Notes: generated by a model not told the origin, from the sequence alone. DNA of 64,000 nucleotides from Selaginella moellendorffii (GCF_000143415.4 NW_003314360.1:1-64000), one strand, 5' to 3'. Shown: positions 10,991 through 23,063, counted from the stretch's first letter. Translations and numbers: made by a program.

Positions 10991-11279
10991 TTAACTCCCT
11001 CTTGGATATGGTGTGTTGCCTTCTTCTGCATTTCAGACTGCCACACAGCTTCTGGGGAGAAGCAGTGAACACGACAGTTTACTTGCGTAACCGTTTGCCC
11101 ACCCGAAGCACAAGCTTGATCCCGCATCACGTTTGGACTGGGAAACGTCCACATTGAGGGCACATCCGGATCCTTGGGTGCAGTGCGTATGCCCGCATCC
11201 CTGATCCGAACAGGCGCAAGCTCGATCCACGCAGCACAAAGACCATCTTCATGGGCTAAGGCCTACCAGCTCTACAAAA

Positions 11280-12860
11280 GAAGCTTGTAGTGAGCCGCGA
11301 CGTGATTTTCAACGAGCAAGAGCTGTATCGAGACCTCAAAGGTACTTCAAGCATTCAACTGATCTTGTGGATCTTTCTTTGGTTCTGGATAAGGTGCTTC
11401 CTCTTTCGCTCCCAGCTCCAGAGAATTTTCCTCCAGGAGGAGCTAACAACCAAGGCCCACAAGATCCTGGCCGAGCAGTGCCCTTGGTGGCTGGAGGTGA
11501 TGGATCTCCTCCTCACACGCCACTTCTTGCACCTCCAGGAGCCTCTACTGCTTCCACCAGCAGTCCCACTTCTTCAGCTGAGCCCTCGCTTGTTGCCATC
11601 GTCGACGACATTTTTGAAGGCGATGAAATATTTCATCAAGCATCCACCCAGGCCGTTGACCCCGTGATGACTCCTCCACCTCCACAGGTCTTTGGTCCAT
11701 GACATAACCAAGCCTTCAGTCAAAGTGCTTGAGGCCATTGCCCAGGAACCACGATGGAAAGGACAATGCAAGGCCTTCCTGAGCCTCAAGGATATATGGC
11801 CGCTCTTGCCAGTCCTGATGGTCAAAGCAAGAGGTGATGCAAGATGAGTATTCTTCTTTGCTGACACTTGACTCTCATGCCATTGCCATCAAAAGAAGGA
11901 AAGTCGTGAGCTCCAAGTGGCTCTTTAAAGAAGAGCAAGGAAGTACAAGGTGGATGGGAGTGTGGAGCGATTCAAAGTCAGATTTGTCACTCCTGGCTTC
12001 TCGCAAATTCAGGGAGTTGACTATTCTGAGACTTGCGGTCGGGTAGTTAACCTAACCACCATCCGCTTGCTTTTGGTTTTAGCAGCCGAGCTTGATCTTG
12101 AGCTCTATCAACTCAATGTGCGCACATCATTCCTCAATTGTGATCTTGAGGAGGAGGTGTATGTGGCACAGCCTTAAGGTTTTGTCCTTCCAGGCCAAGA
12201 ACACCTCATGTGCCAGCTGCATAAAGCTCTCTATGGGCTGAAACAAAGCCCCAGGTCTTGGTATAACAAGATTAATGGTTTTCTAATTACTCTTGGCTTC
12301 ATATGCAGCTCAGCCGATGGTAATCTCTACATCTACTTTGAAGGTGAAGGATTTCTCTTCCTAGTGCTTTATGTGGATGATATCGCTTCTAACCAAGTCC
12401 AGCTTATTCACAAGATTAAGACATATCTCTCTGCAAAATTCGAGATGGTGGACCTTGGTGAGCTGCATTACTGCCTTGGAATCCAAGTACGACACAACAA
12501 GAGACATGAGATTCTAGAGCTCTCTCAAGAAAAATACATCCTGGATGTACTTCAGAGGTACTCTATGCTCGATGCTAATCTTGTGGCCACTCCTATGCCC
12601 GCAGGCCTTAAGCTTTCTAAAGCTTCTACATCCGAGACATATCGCACTGCCGGAAAAGCGCCAGAACTCTCTACCGTTCGATGGTCGGCAGCTTGATATA
12701 TCTCGTGATTTGAACAAGGCCGGATTTGGGGGTGAATTATCAACTAGATTCATCTCAACTGGGCAAGCAAAGACTGGCAAATGCTACAACCTATTCTTCA
12801 CTGGATTGTGATAGGAGAAGAGTATGGCACACTAACACTAGGCACATTAATAGTTTTAAT
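11280..12860 (+). mobile_element. Ty1/copia pol fragment (integrase end and reverse transcriptase)
   Basis: It starts with the integrase C-terminal motif SRDVIFNEQELY (about 11292) and a Pro/Ser-rich linker. The reverse transcriptase follows in pieces: FKVRFVTPGFSQIQGVDY, then LYQLNVRTSFLNCDLEEEVY, LHKALYGLKQSPRSWY, and the catalytic YVDDI at about 12370. After another frame change it reads LYRSMVGSLIYL and TRPD near 12680-12720. Stops (for example TAA at 12175) and frameshifts show it is dead. RNase H and LTRs are not attached. Confidence 0.8.
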
Positions 12861-14534
12861 CATTCATGCCCAAGCAAAAAAAGAGGTAAAGGACTCATCC
12901 CAAGATCAACTTAAGTCCTGGAGCATGGCCATTGCAATGCTCTGTGATCAGATCATGGTGTGCATCCTCCACCATCATTACTGTCACTGCCAGCATCAAA
13001 TCCTTGAAGTTGGGCAATTCAGTGTTCAAAATAGTGAACTTGGGTTGCAAACTTTTATGACAATATGGTGGACAAATGCTTCCAAAAAATTGTTATATAG
13101 ACAAGGGAAAAAACAATTCACCAAATTTTTAAAGGGCTTAAATGGCTAAGCCCAGATGGAAAATCTTCTTTTACCATTTACAATAGACAAACCTTATGTG
13201 CACAGCATCCAACTTGAATATATACAACCTATCCAAATAAAATAGTCTTGCAATGAATATTGGTATGTTTTTTACAAGCCATGAATAATAGAGATCATGA
13301 AAAGTTAGGATCCTATTTGGAGAAAAAAGTCCCTTTAATTCAATAACATGGTTATCAACCATCATAAGATTTAGTAGCTTATAGGGACAATATTTCAAAT
13401 TATTAATGATAATCATTAATATAGAGCTTGGATAAAGTGTATTAACATTTATTTTTGTGATGAACCTATCTACCATATTAACATTCCAATTAGCCATGTC
13501 TATATAAGGGTACCAATGTCAACAAATTTATCTTGGCTTACCAAAAGATTAATGCATAATTTTACTAAAATTTCACCTCTACCTCTACTTTAACTTGCTT
13601 TGTTATGGTTGAATGCAGACTTGAGTAATTTTTTGTCCAAAAGCAAAACTTTATTTATGACATTAAGCAATTTTGTTTTTGGGAGACTTGAGTAAGGATG
13701 ACATTTGACAATATTATGGTGATGATCTCACAACACTTATTTAGTACTCATGCACTCGGAATGACAGTATGATATAATTTAACAATTTAATCAATTTTAT
13801 GTGTGCAATGTGGTGCAAAGTATGTCTTTCCTTCACTTTATAAGGGCTTATTTTTATTGGTTTAGTTTATAGCCTTTAGTGAAGGTAAAGCAAAATGTAT
13901 ATAAACTTGTGCATCCGGAAAGAGTCAGAAAGATGTTTTAGCTAAGCTTTTATAAATTGAGCATAATGTAAAGTCTTCAAAGTTGAAAAAAATATATATA
14001 TTATAAATAATTGCAGACCAAAAGAGTGACTAGAGACTATAGCCGAAATTTTTACTCACGAATGTAAGTTTCTTATCATAGGCTTCATTTTTCTCAATTA
14101 TACATATATTACTTTTGTAGTGAATAAAACTTAAAATGATGTAGATTCAAGAGGCTCTCTTTGCATGGAGCACAACTAGATGATATTGATCAGGCTCTAT
14201 GTCAACAACACACTAATCATTATGGAGAACATGGTTATTTCACTTGCTGTTAAGGAGTAGTTGTCTTCAAGATTTACTATGGTCAATATTGGACCAATCA
14301 AGTAATGCCTTGGCAGCCAAATTTGTCATTGCAATGATGTCATGGACCTGTCTTAAGCTCATTATGTTTTTGATCTTTTGAATTATTTTCAAATGTAAAA
14401 CACAAAGCTAATACTAACACCAACAACTTCTAGCTACATCCTTGTAGCTCAACACATCAGAGGACCACCATGCTATGATGACTGGTGTTCCATACCAATA
14501 AGCCATTGGCAGCCTACTATACTTAATAGTGTGC
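12861..14534. other. AT-rich non-coding stretch
   Basis: No supported gene. Short open frames (for example 13171-13497 on the minus strand) have no recognisable motif and a composition expected of AT-rich DNA. The stretch separates two copia fragments of different base composition. Confidence 0.35.
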
Positions 14535-15008
14535 ACACATCAAGATATCACATTCTTTGTGAGAATTGTCTCCTAGTTCATAGAGAATCCAAGTTGGGAA
14601 CACTAGGTTGCTGTGAAAGGATTTTCCACTACCTTATTAATATTGTCAACTATGGCTTTGTTTATGAAGTTCTAGAGGTAGAGTTCGATTGGAGCAGATA
14701 TGTTGATGCTAACTTTGCTGGAGATCTAGATTTTTGCAAATCCACATTAGATTATTGTTTTAACTTGGGCTTTGCATTGATCATATGGTCCAATAAGAAA
14801 CAGCACATCACCATACTAAAGTAGAGTGTGTGGTGCTGATAGCAATGACACAGGATGCTCTTTGGCTACACAAAAATCTCTTGTGAGAGATTATACCAAT
14901 CTTCTGTGACAATGAGAGTGTTATTGCTCTCACAAAGGACATATGACATCACGGAAAGACAAAACTAGATAACATATTTGTAAGGGAACTTTTAATGTTT
15001 ATATTAGG
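14535..15008 (+). mobile_element. Ty1/copia RNase H fragment
   Basis: Reads FHYLINIVNYGFVYE, then YVDANFAGDLDFCKSTLDYC and IIWSNKKQHITILK, then FCDNESVIALTKD. This is the order of copia RNase H blocks (usual DADWAGD...KST.GY...W.SKKQ...CDN.SAI). Several stops interrupt it. It is more AT-rich than the copia fragment at 11280-12860 and is probably a different, older element. It runs into the gypsy LTR fragment that follows. Confidence 0.75.
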
Positions 15009-17073
15009 CTTCAGCTTTGACCATGTGGTCAATGTTGGTCAAAGGAGGCTCAAGGGTATATTAAGGCATGTTAGGGTAAGGAACTAACAATGGAACTTTT
15101 GAGGTAGCTCAGGGGTGGTTGGGTGGTGAGGAACCTCAAAAGGAGGTGTAGTGTAGTCTATGAAGACTAGATTTTTGTCTTTTCGTGCCAGATCATAACA
15201 TTGGTATCAGAGGGAAGTTGGTTACGATGGCCAACCAAGCTGAACGCTGGAATCCTATTGTTAATGGTGGTGACGGAGCTATAAAGGTTTGGACCATTCA
15301 AGATGTTGTTCATGAGCTGTAAGCCCTTAACTGAAATCAACAAGAGATGCAAGATGAGATGCATGGCATGATGGATACCATGTGTGAGTGTGTTGAATCA
15401 CTCGAGGCTGAACGTGGTAGCGTTCCAAGTAAGCCTTCTTTGGTAGATCAACTCAAGATTCCAACTTTTTCCAGTGATGGTGGTGTGAACGAGTGTCTCG
15501 CTTGGCTAGCCAATGTGAAAAAGTTCTTGGCTGCTAGAGGAACTCTAGATGCAAAGGTTTTAGTGGCTATTCCAATGGTTTTGTGTGATGCAGGTATTTG
15601 GTGGTGGAATTGGCTTAAAAATCCTATGTTGCGGATAAAAAACCACCAAATGAGTTTGAGGTTGCTTTTCATCTATGTTTTGCCCCTTATTATGACATGA
15701 AGAATGCTCATATAGAACTTCAACATTTTCAGCAAGGAAAAATGACGCCCGAGAACTATATTAAGAAGTTTATTCACTTGATTAGTCATGTTTCCACAAA
15801 GGATCTAGATCAAAGCAAGTCCTACTTCATTAATGGCCTTCATAGTGAGAGTATGTGGCAACACTTATATCATTCTTAGTCTACAAAGAATTTGGAGGAG
15901 CTCTTTGATACAGCTCATCAACTTTACAATGACAAGCACAAATCTTGCAAGCATTCGAGGAGTTCTTCTGTCAAGAATCGTCATGATGATTATCATGGAC
16001 ACAAGGATGGAAACAAGCATCACAAGCTAAAGTTTTTGGTGGTTACTTTGGATGCAAAGGGGTCAAAGAAGCAGAAGTTCTTTGTGAAGAATTATAAACA
16101 GGGTTGTCATTATTGTGGTGAGCTCAGACATTACAAGGCTGATTATCCACAGTTGAAAAACAAGCAACAGAGCAAGAAGAATGGTCAATCTTCTACTGAC
16201 GGTAAGTTAGATATTAAAAAGTTGCAAACTTTGCAATATAAAGATAATGGGGATGATCATTTTAGTCGAAGGAAGAGGCTTTCGATCATTGCTCATCAAC
16301 TCAATTGTGTTTGGAACAGGATGGAGCCCGAGGACACTCGTGAATCAATTTTAATGCTGAGTGGCTGTCAAGTGTGGATTTTACTAGATAGCAGGAGCGA
16401 TGACAACTTTGTTTCGACAAAGTTTGTTGCAGAGCATGGCTTGGTGACACAAAGAGTTCTTCCATATACAGTGGAAGGTGTAGCTACCTTTGCTCAGCAT
16501 TTCAATGCTTGTGTAGTGGGGCTGGAAATGTTGGTTGGCAAAACCACACTTCTGGAGACTTTTTATCTTGCGGATATTATTATCAATAAAAATATATTAA
16601 GTTTAATAAAAGTTTGTATATGTTTTTATCAATTTTTACCACTTTCAAAATATTTCTACCACTATTTATAACATTCTTGATATTTGTTGTAAAAGTTAGA
16701 ACAATTGACATATTGGAAAGCTCTTTATAAAGACAACCACTAATTAAGATAGAAATTTTATAGAGTCAAATATCCAAAGCTTTTTTTGGGGATTTTTGGG
16801 ATGCCATGGTTGGTGAAGGTGGATCTGGAGGTAAAGTGGAGTATTAAACGTGTCTTGCTGGAGTACAGTGGTGTTAAAGATGTGTGGTTTGGAGAGGGAA
16901 TTTAACCTCCAGTTATTATGCTCTCTACTACATCTTTAGAGTGGGTTTGTCATAATGGAAAACCACTTTCGAATTACTTATTATTTGTTCGTGACTTGGG
17001 GGACCAAGGCACGTGTGGGTGAGAAGCAACAATATGGAATATACTTGACGAGTTTATTGATGTTTTTCCATCC
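15009..17073 (+). mobile_element. Ty3/gypsy 5' part: LTR end, PBS, gag, protease
   Basis: An LTR 3' end (about 15009-15200) ends in CA. One base later comes TGGTATCAGAG (15202-15212), complementary to initiator tRNA-Met, a classic primer site. The gag follows in three broken frames (15347-15700, 15697-15879, 15892 on). It has a zinc knuckle CHYCGELRHYKADYPQ whose last Cys is lost. The aspartic protease reads WILLDSRSDDNFVS, where the catalytic DSG has become DSR. After an AT-rich insertion the frame resumes with LGMPWLVKVDLEVKW (about 16798) and LDEFIDVFPSS (about 17050), the start of pol. A copia element in the opposite orientation cuts it off at about 17074. Confidence 0.8.
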
Positions 17074-18922
17074 TCATGGGTTGCCTCCATTATGAGGTGT
17101 GGAACATGGGATTACATTCGTTTGGTTAAACCTCTCAACCACACCATTCTGCTGTGGTGTATAAACAACTATGTACTGATGAGAAATTCCTGCCTCAGCT
17201 AGGAATTGGAGAAATCCTTGTGCAATGTATTCTCCTCCTCCATCTGTGCGTAGCACATGGATTTTTCTTCCTGTAAAATTTTCTGCCCAGCTTTTGAAAA
17301 TTTTAAAGTTTTCAAAAACTTCGGATTTGTTTCCTACCAAACACACCACTGTGTATCGTGAGTGATCATCTATGAATGAAACAAAATACCTCTTTCCACT
17401 TAGGAAATTTACAGGAAGATAGCAAACATCTCTGTGAATAAAATCAAGCACTACTGTGGCCTGGTTTTCCAAGGGTCGGGGAGGAAAAGGATGGCGTGCA
17501 TGTTTGCCAAATTGGCAAGTATTGCAAAGTCCCAGATGTCCAGATGGAAATGCGATGCCATCAGCTAGCTTGCTGTGAGCAAGGTTCTGGAGATCCTTCT
17601 CATTTACATGCCCGAGACGAGCATGCCAAAGATGAATTGTCTCTTGGCCTTGAAGTGCTAGCATGTATGTCCCTGGATAAACAAGCTCTGCGTTGAGGCG
17701 ATAGAGTGTATCGTACCTCACTCCAGTTGCCACAGTGGTGCCATCTGCTCCAAAAACAGTACATCCTTCTGCAAAGAATGTGATTGAGAACCCTTGATCG
17801 GAGGCGACGCCAACCGAAAGGACAGTCTGGCCTGCACCGGGCACATAGTGCATGTTATGGATTTCCTTGAGAGATCCATTGGGCAACTTCACTTGCACCA
17901 TGCCACGGCCTTCAACGTCGAGAAGCCGCTTGTCTCCAACAAAGACTTGGTTTGGGGAAAGCAATTCGTGGAAAGTGTGGAATGCTGTACGAAGAGGAGT
18001 CATGTGGTAAGAAGCACCACTGTCCAACCAGAGGACGTCTAAACCAGACACCGGTGACGAGGCCACGGCCATCATCAGCAACGAGTCTGTTTGAGTTAGC
18101 ATCCGTTGGGTGTTTGCTTTCTTAGCTCGACATTCTTGCTCTATGTGCCCCATCTTCCCGCAGTAGGTACACGGCCCCTTCTTTTTCTTGTTTCCATTTG
18201 TGGTGGAGCCAGGTGTTGGTGTCGCAGGAGCACTGGCAAATCCGCGAGAATTCCCACGCTTCTTGGCATTTCCATTTCCTGACTTCTTGCTGATGAACAA
18301 AGCCTGATCACGAGCAGAATCTGAGGAGGTCGTGCCTGCTTTTCGCTCCAGAAGCTTGCGCTCTTCTTCCAAGAGATTGGAATAGATCGTCTAGGGTCTT
18401 TCCTGGAACGAAGGAGAACATGGAGGAAGACGGTTGGAGTTCAGAAGAAACCGAATAGAGAAGGAAAGCTTTGGCATAATCGTCCGAGACAGGCGCGCCA
18501 GCCTCCTTAAGCTCTTGCATCATCCCCTTAAGCTTGCCAATGTACGATGCCATCGTGTCTGTTGGCTGCATCCGGAGAGAAAGGAACTTCTGGGTTAAGG
18601 ACGATCATGGCATTTGCTGCTTTCGCAGCAAACACCTGCACCAAGGACTACCAATTCTCGTGAGCGGTCTTCGAGAGATCCAGCAGATGGATGAACTCGT
18701 CGCCGAGTCCTAAGCCAAGCGGGCTCTTCTATTCTTGGCTTTCCACACTGGCTGGAGAGCGGGCTCAGCTGGTTCAGCTTCGGTGCCGTCCACGATTGTC
18801 CAGCAATCGTTTGCCATCAAGATGAGCTGGACCTTTGTTCTCCAGGTTGCGAAGTTTTCTCCTGTGAATTTGTGTAGTAGTTTCTCCCAGCTTGGGGTTA
18901 CAGCAGCGGAAGAAGATGCCAT
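17074..18922 (-). mobile_element. Ty1/copia element, gag to integrase, truncated
   Basis: Minus strand. The gag starts at 18922 (MASSSAAVTPSWEKLLHKFT, then FATWRTKVQLILM) and continues in a second frame (18571-18308, MASYIGKLKGMMQEL). A long frame (18372-17074, 432 aa) has zinc knuckle CTYCGKMGHIEQEC, protease WLDSGASYHMT, the pre-integrase HLWHARLGHVNEKDL with a CNTCQFGKH zinc site, and the integrase core with DDHSRY, RTDGGGEY and YTPQQNGVVERFN. The integrase is cut just after its third acidic residue, so reverse transcriptase, RNase H and the 3' LTR are missing. At least one frameshift separates the gag parts. Confidence 0.85.
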
Positions 18923-19213
18923 CTAAAGTTAGCGCTAGAAACAGAAATTTTATTGACGGGAGTGAGACGCGGGGAAAGTGCACACGCGCCTACACTGTGG
19001 GCAAAGCTGCTCGTGGCGTTTCGGAGAAGCATTTAGAACGAGATACCGCTGGGACTGTTATTTGGAACTCCGCTCCAAGTCATGGTCACTCCCGAAGAGG
19101 TACTATTAGGCTGATTGATAAACATAAGTACGGAGATTCCAGCATTGATCCAAAGGTATAATAAGCATGCCTGATGAGTGAGGCGCAACAGAAATACGTC
19201 TCTACCGTCGTCG
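18923..19213. other. Flank of copia element up to the assembly gap
   Basis: No LTR or tRNA primer site was recognised upstream of the copia gag, and no gene was seen. The true structure may be hidden by the gap that follows. Confidence 0.3.
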
Positions 19214-19313
19214 NNNNNNNNNNNNNNNNNNNNNNNNNNNNNNNNNNNNNNNNNNNNNNNNNNNNNNNNNNNNNNNNNNNNNNNNNNNNNNNNNNNNNNN
19301 NNNNNNNNNNNNN
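19214..19313. other. Assembly gap, 100 N
   Basis: Exactly 100 undetermined bases, the usual placeholder for a gap of unknown size. Distances between the P450/TPS pair and the SDR/oxidase pair are therefore uncertain. Confidence 0.99.
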
Positions 19314-19498
19314 TCATTGCCACGCTTTTCCTGGGCCGTTCACTTTACTGGTTTGCCGTCAAAATGGTCCAAACTCAAGAGTAAACTGATGTAGAAGGAA
19401 GTTTAGCTTTTCTTTTGAAAAATGTTTCAAATTGAAAATAAAAGCTCCTCATTCAAAAATAAACGCAGGCCAAAACTTTGAAAGAAAATTAATGTAAC

Positions 19499-20894
19499 TC
19501 AAGGATGAGACTTGATAAACTCCTCACTAAAAGTCCACAGCTCTGCAGCCAACTTCATGTCCTTGGCATGAGGGGTGCAATCCGCTTCGTTGCAATCCAA
19601 GTAGTACTTTCCACTCACGCCCTCCATGCAAGGATGGACCGCAAGAAGCATGGTTGTAGCAGCGCCCTGAAAGAAATCACAGCTTTAATCCAGAAACGTA
19701 GGCTATGATATGTTTGTACCTGCGGGATGGATTTGCAAAGTGGGCTCGCGAGGAAGAGAAGCAGCTCTGCACAGCAGCACAAGTTGATCAATCTCAATTC
19801 TTTTCAGATACTGTTTCATGAACTTACTAGCTGAAGTCTGATTGAAATCTCTTCCAAGTTTCGTCTTGATAGTTCCAGGATGAAGTGAATTTACAGTCAC
19901 GTTGGCACCCTTCTCCTGAAATGGAAGATCATCAAAATTATGTCTGGGAAAACTCGAGCACAAAAACTTTGAATCTATGGGCACCTTCAAGCGGCTTGCT
20001 AACTCCCTGGTATGCAGTATGTTGGCCAGTTTGGATCTTCCGTAGCTAGTAATCCATTGGAAGCTGCACGACGAGAGTTAAAGAAAGTTCATTGGAAGAT
20101 TGCAAGGAAAACCGAAATGCTTCCTCCTAATTGTCAATGAAAAAACTGACCTGTTCTTATCATTCAGCTTGTCAAACTCAATCCCGCCTTTTGGAACATA
20201 TCTGTGACCTTCAGACGCCACCATGACAATCCGACCTTGCACTCCAGTTTGAGATGCAGTCTGGATCATCTTGTCCAACAGCAGCTCAGTGAGCAAAAAC
20301 GGACCTGGATCATCATCCAAAGAGTGAAGGTTTTTCTAACAGACAAAACTTGAACACCATACCCATATGGTTTGTCGCGAAATCGAGCTCCAAGCCATCC
20401 GGTGAGAGCTGGAAGTTATTGGCCGTCATCCCAGCATTGTTTCTGCATTGATCCATGCATTTTGATCAGAAACACTAACAGGAGTGACTCACATGAGGAT
20501 GTGGAGCGGGAGATTTAGAGCCTTGAAGTCGTCGACAAATTTCCTGACCGACTTGAGGGAGCTCAGATCCAGCTCAAGGACAGTGACCCTTGCATTAGGG
20601 AATTCGCGTTGGATCTTGGACTTGGCTGCTTCAGCGTTCTGTAGCTTCCTGGCTGGGATAACAACGTGCGCACCGTGCTTGGCGAGAACTCTGGCAGTCT
20701 CAAACCCAATTCCGGAGGTAGCCCCTGTAGCTTGATGATAAGAAATCGAAGCAAACTATCGATGGAATTGGCATACCTGTGACGATTACCACTTTGGATT
20801 CCAGAGAAATCCCCTTTGCAACTTTCTCGGCTGTAGCTCCCGATCCAAAGCCTGTAGCGCCGCGGTATCCTGTGAAGTAGCTTATCACGCCCAT
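19499..20894 (-). CDS. Short-chain dehydrogenase/reductase, TIC32 / retinol-dehydrogenase-like
   Basis: NAD(P)H-dependent oxidoreductase of the classical SDR fold. Eight exons on the minus strand give an unbroken 321-aa frame: 20777-20894, 20493-20724, 20363-20442, 20151-20304, 19985-20063, 19828-19915, 19720-19766 and 19499-19666. All introns are GT-AG and 46-87 bp. Motifs: cofactor loop TGATSGIG (39-46), NNAG (118-121), and catalytic Y202-x-x-x-K206 in SYGRSK, followed by SLHPGTIKT. The [16 protein letters not shown]-terminus and the C-terminal [10 protein letters not shown] are typical of plant TIC32-like SDRs. Those include a chloroplast import regulator, but most are uncharacterised. The substrate is unknown. 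Its start codon lies 492 bp from that of the divergent FAD oxidase, and a broken duplicate lies at 9964-10310 beside the P450. Confidence 0.93.
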
Positions 20895-21386
20895 GATTCC
20901 TGGATTGCTTGCAAAGACTTGTGACTTTGATCCCGAGACGGCTGCTTAAATACATTCCTGGCCAGCTTGACCGACGCGCAAATGTGACATCCACGAAAGC
21001 GCTTAGAGAAGATTCTGAAACATTCGGTCAATTTGGAATGGCGGTTGATTACAAGGTATTATCAATCAATAACCATGACGATTCATTGCTCAAACAACAC
21101 GTCGACTGACGTACATAATGTCCATGCATGACCTTTGTTCACCGCGCAAACGCCACTTTGATATCTCAGCGTGTGAAAAGTCGCCTGGGCGCCATTGCTC
21201 GAATTTTCAGCCCTCTAAAGAACATGTCAATGTCAAACCCAGCGAGCGAATGAAAACCGCGGCTTCCAACTGATATATAAATGGTTGCTTGCTGTGCCGA
21301 AGTCATTGACAAAGCTACATCTCGAGATCGATCAGCAAAAGAAAGCACAGCTCTCTTTCTCTCAGCCCTGTAAAGGTTCTTCAAGG
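20895..21386. promoter_or_regulatory. Divergent promoter region of SDR and FAD oxidase, with TATA box
   Basis: TATATAAA at 21274-21281 is a strong TATA box for the plus-strand oxidase gene; transcription should start near 21305-21315. This places the ATG at 21281 and the open frame before 21387 outside or at the edge of the transcript, and supports 21387 as the start. No equally clear TATA box was found for the SDR. Confidence 0.6.
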
Positions 21387-23063
21387 ATGATAGCGATACT
21401 ATCGATATTCTTGGTCGTTCTATTTGCTCCCGGCCATGTCCACTCCAAGTGTATAGCGGGCGAGCTGTGCTGGCCAGACGCACAGACCTGGGCATCCTTC
21501 AATCGCTCCGTGGGAGGGAGAATGATCAGCGTGGCCCCTCCAGCATCGCCATGCCATGATCCAAACTACGACGAGCGAGCCTGCAACGCCGTGAGGAGCG
21601 GCGGGAACAGTCCGTTCTGGAGGACTGATCAACCGGGTGCGCTGCAACGGACGAGCTGGGAATCGTTTGGGGAGCAGCGCTGCCTGATCTCCTCCAACAG
21701 GACCGCCGCTTGCTTCCAGGGCGCGGTCCCGGTCTACGCGGTCAACGTTACTCGGGCGGTCCACGTCCAAGAGGCCGTCAAGTTTGCGTCCCGGCACGAC
21801 TTGCGCATCGTGATACGAAACACGGGGCATGACTTCCTCGGGCGGAGCACGGCGGTGGGAGCTCTCAGCATTTGGGTGCACCACCTCCAGAAGATCCAGT
21901 TCCACGAGAGCTTCAAATGCAGCCGTGGTAGCGACCGTGGCTACTCGGCAGTGACGGTGGGAGCTGGAATTCAGTGGGAGGAGCTCTATCGGCAAGCGTA
22001 TCAACGAAAGATGATCCTGGCTGGCGGGGGATGTTCCTCGGTTGGAGCAGCTGGCGGATACCCTCAAGGTGGCGGCCAAAGTTTCCTTTCCCCGCTAATC
22101 GGCTTGAGCGCCGATAACGTTCTCGAGTACGAGGTGGTGACCGCGGATGGTAGGCTTGTCAAAGCAAATGCATGCCAAAACACGGACTTGTTCTGGGCTC
22201 TCCGGGGTGGCGGAGGAGGAACATTCGGAGTTGTGCTCTCGGTGACGCACAGGACTTTTCCAGCTCTTGACAGCCTCGTCTTCGCTCCTCACAACTTCAA
22301 CGCCCCCGATACCACCACCTTTCAGGGGCTGCTCACTCTGTTTACAAGGTTGAATCCCTCTCTGTCCGATGCCGGCTGGTCTGGCTACTTTTTCTCGACG
22401 AGCCAGAGCCTGACGCTAACGTTCCTGCTGCCCAACCGGAACGTCTCGTATGCTTCCACCACCTTGGCCCCGCTGCTATCGTACGCGCGGGAGAACAACA
22501 TCCGGATCGACGGGAGCTTGGAGACGTATGCCTCGTACTGGGACTGGCACTTGCAGTTTCAGTGTGGAGGGCAGGAATCGTGCTTGGGCCTCAACAACTT
22601 GGGAGTCTCGGATGTCTTCGCAACGAGGCTGATCCCGAGATCGCTCTTCAACCACGAACAAGACCTCCTCCCAAAGGCCATGATGCACATCATGACCGAG
22701 CTGCAAGTTCCAGCTACGTATGCGATCCTGGGGGGCGGAAAAGTGCGAGAACCCCAAGACAGCGCTGTGAATCCGGCGTATCGCGACGGACTGTGGCTGC
22801 TCGTATCGCCCCTGACTTGGCGGGACAATGCGACGGTGGCGGAGATGAGGGCTGCTGCGAATCTAGTGTCGCAGGCGAACAAGCTCTTCATCGATCTCAC
22901 GCCGGGCTCCGGGACTTACGTGAACGAGGCCGATTACAACGAGCCCAATTGGCAGCAATCCTTCTTTGGGAAGAACTATCCTCGCCTGTACCACATCAAG
23001 CGCAGGGTCGATCCTACCAATCTCTTTACGTGCCATCACTGCGTGGGTAGCGAATTCAACTGA
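21387..23063 (+). CDS. Secreted FAD-linked oxidase, BBE/isoamyl-alcohol-oxidase-like
   Basis: VAO-superfamily flavoprotein of 558 aa without introns. The first 20 residues (MIAILSIFLVVLFAPGHVHS) are a signal peptide, so it enters the secretory pathway. The FAD domain has RNTGHDFLGRS, with H148 the expected covalent FAD ligand. It also has AGGGCSSVGAAGG, with C216 where berberine-bridge-type enzymes bind a second flavin carbon. Further motifs are LRGGGGGTFGVV and the C-terminal BBE block VNEADYNEPNWQQSFFG followed by NYPRLYHIKRRVDPTNLF. Several N-x-S/T sites fit glycosylation. The SIWVHHLQ and RNTGHDFLGRS blocks resemble fungal isoamyl alcohol oxidase-type proteins more than the seed-plant BBE-like family, as I recall them. 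The substrate is unknown; family members oxidise alcohols, sugars or alkaloids. A partial second copy lies at 63760-64000. Confidence 0.92.
   Translation: MIAILSIFLVVLFAPGHVHSKCIAGELCWPDAQTWASFNRSVGGRMISVAPPASPCHDPNYDERACNAVRSGGNSPFWRTDQPGALQRTSWESFGEQRCLISSNRTAACFQGAVPVYAVNVTRAVHVQEAVKFASRHDLRIVIRNTGHDFLGRSTAVGALSIWVHHLQKIQFHESFKCSRGSDRGYSAVTVGAGIQWEELYRQAYQRKMILAGGGCSSVGAAGGYPQGGGQSFLSPLIGLSADNVLEYEVVTADGRLVKANACQNTDLFWALRGGGGGTFGVVLSVTHRTFPALDSLVFAPHNFNAPDTTTFQGLLTLFTRLNPSLSDAGWSGYFFSTSQSLTLTFLLPNRNVSYASTTLAPLLSYARENNIRIDGSLETYASYWDWHLQFQCGGQESCLGLNNLGVSDVFATRLIPRSLFNHEQDLLPKAMMHIMTELQVPATYAILGGGKVREPQDSAVNPAYRDGLWLLVSPLTWRDNATVAEMRAAANLVSQANKLFIDLTPGSGTYVNEADYNEPNWQQSFFGKNYPRLYHIKRRVDPTNLFTCHHCVGSEFN

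Noticed and set aside
13171-13497. 108-codon minus-strand frame in AT-rich DNA
   Set aside because: No motif, no splice context, and composition as expected by chance.
19033-19389. Open frames running across the N gap
   Set aside because: They exist only because undetermined bases do not create stop codons.
21281-21386. Open frame upstream of the oxidase ATG
   Set aside because: It overlaps the TATA box region and has no in-frame ATG. The signal peptide starts at 21387.
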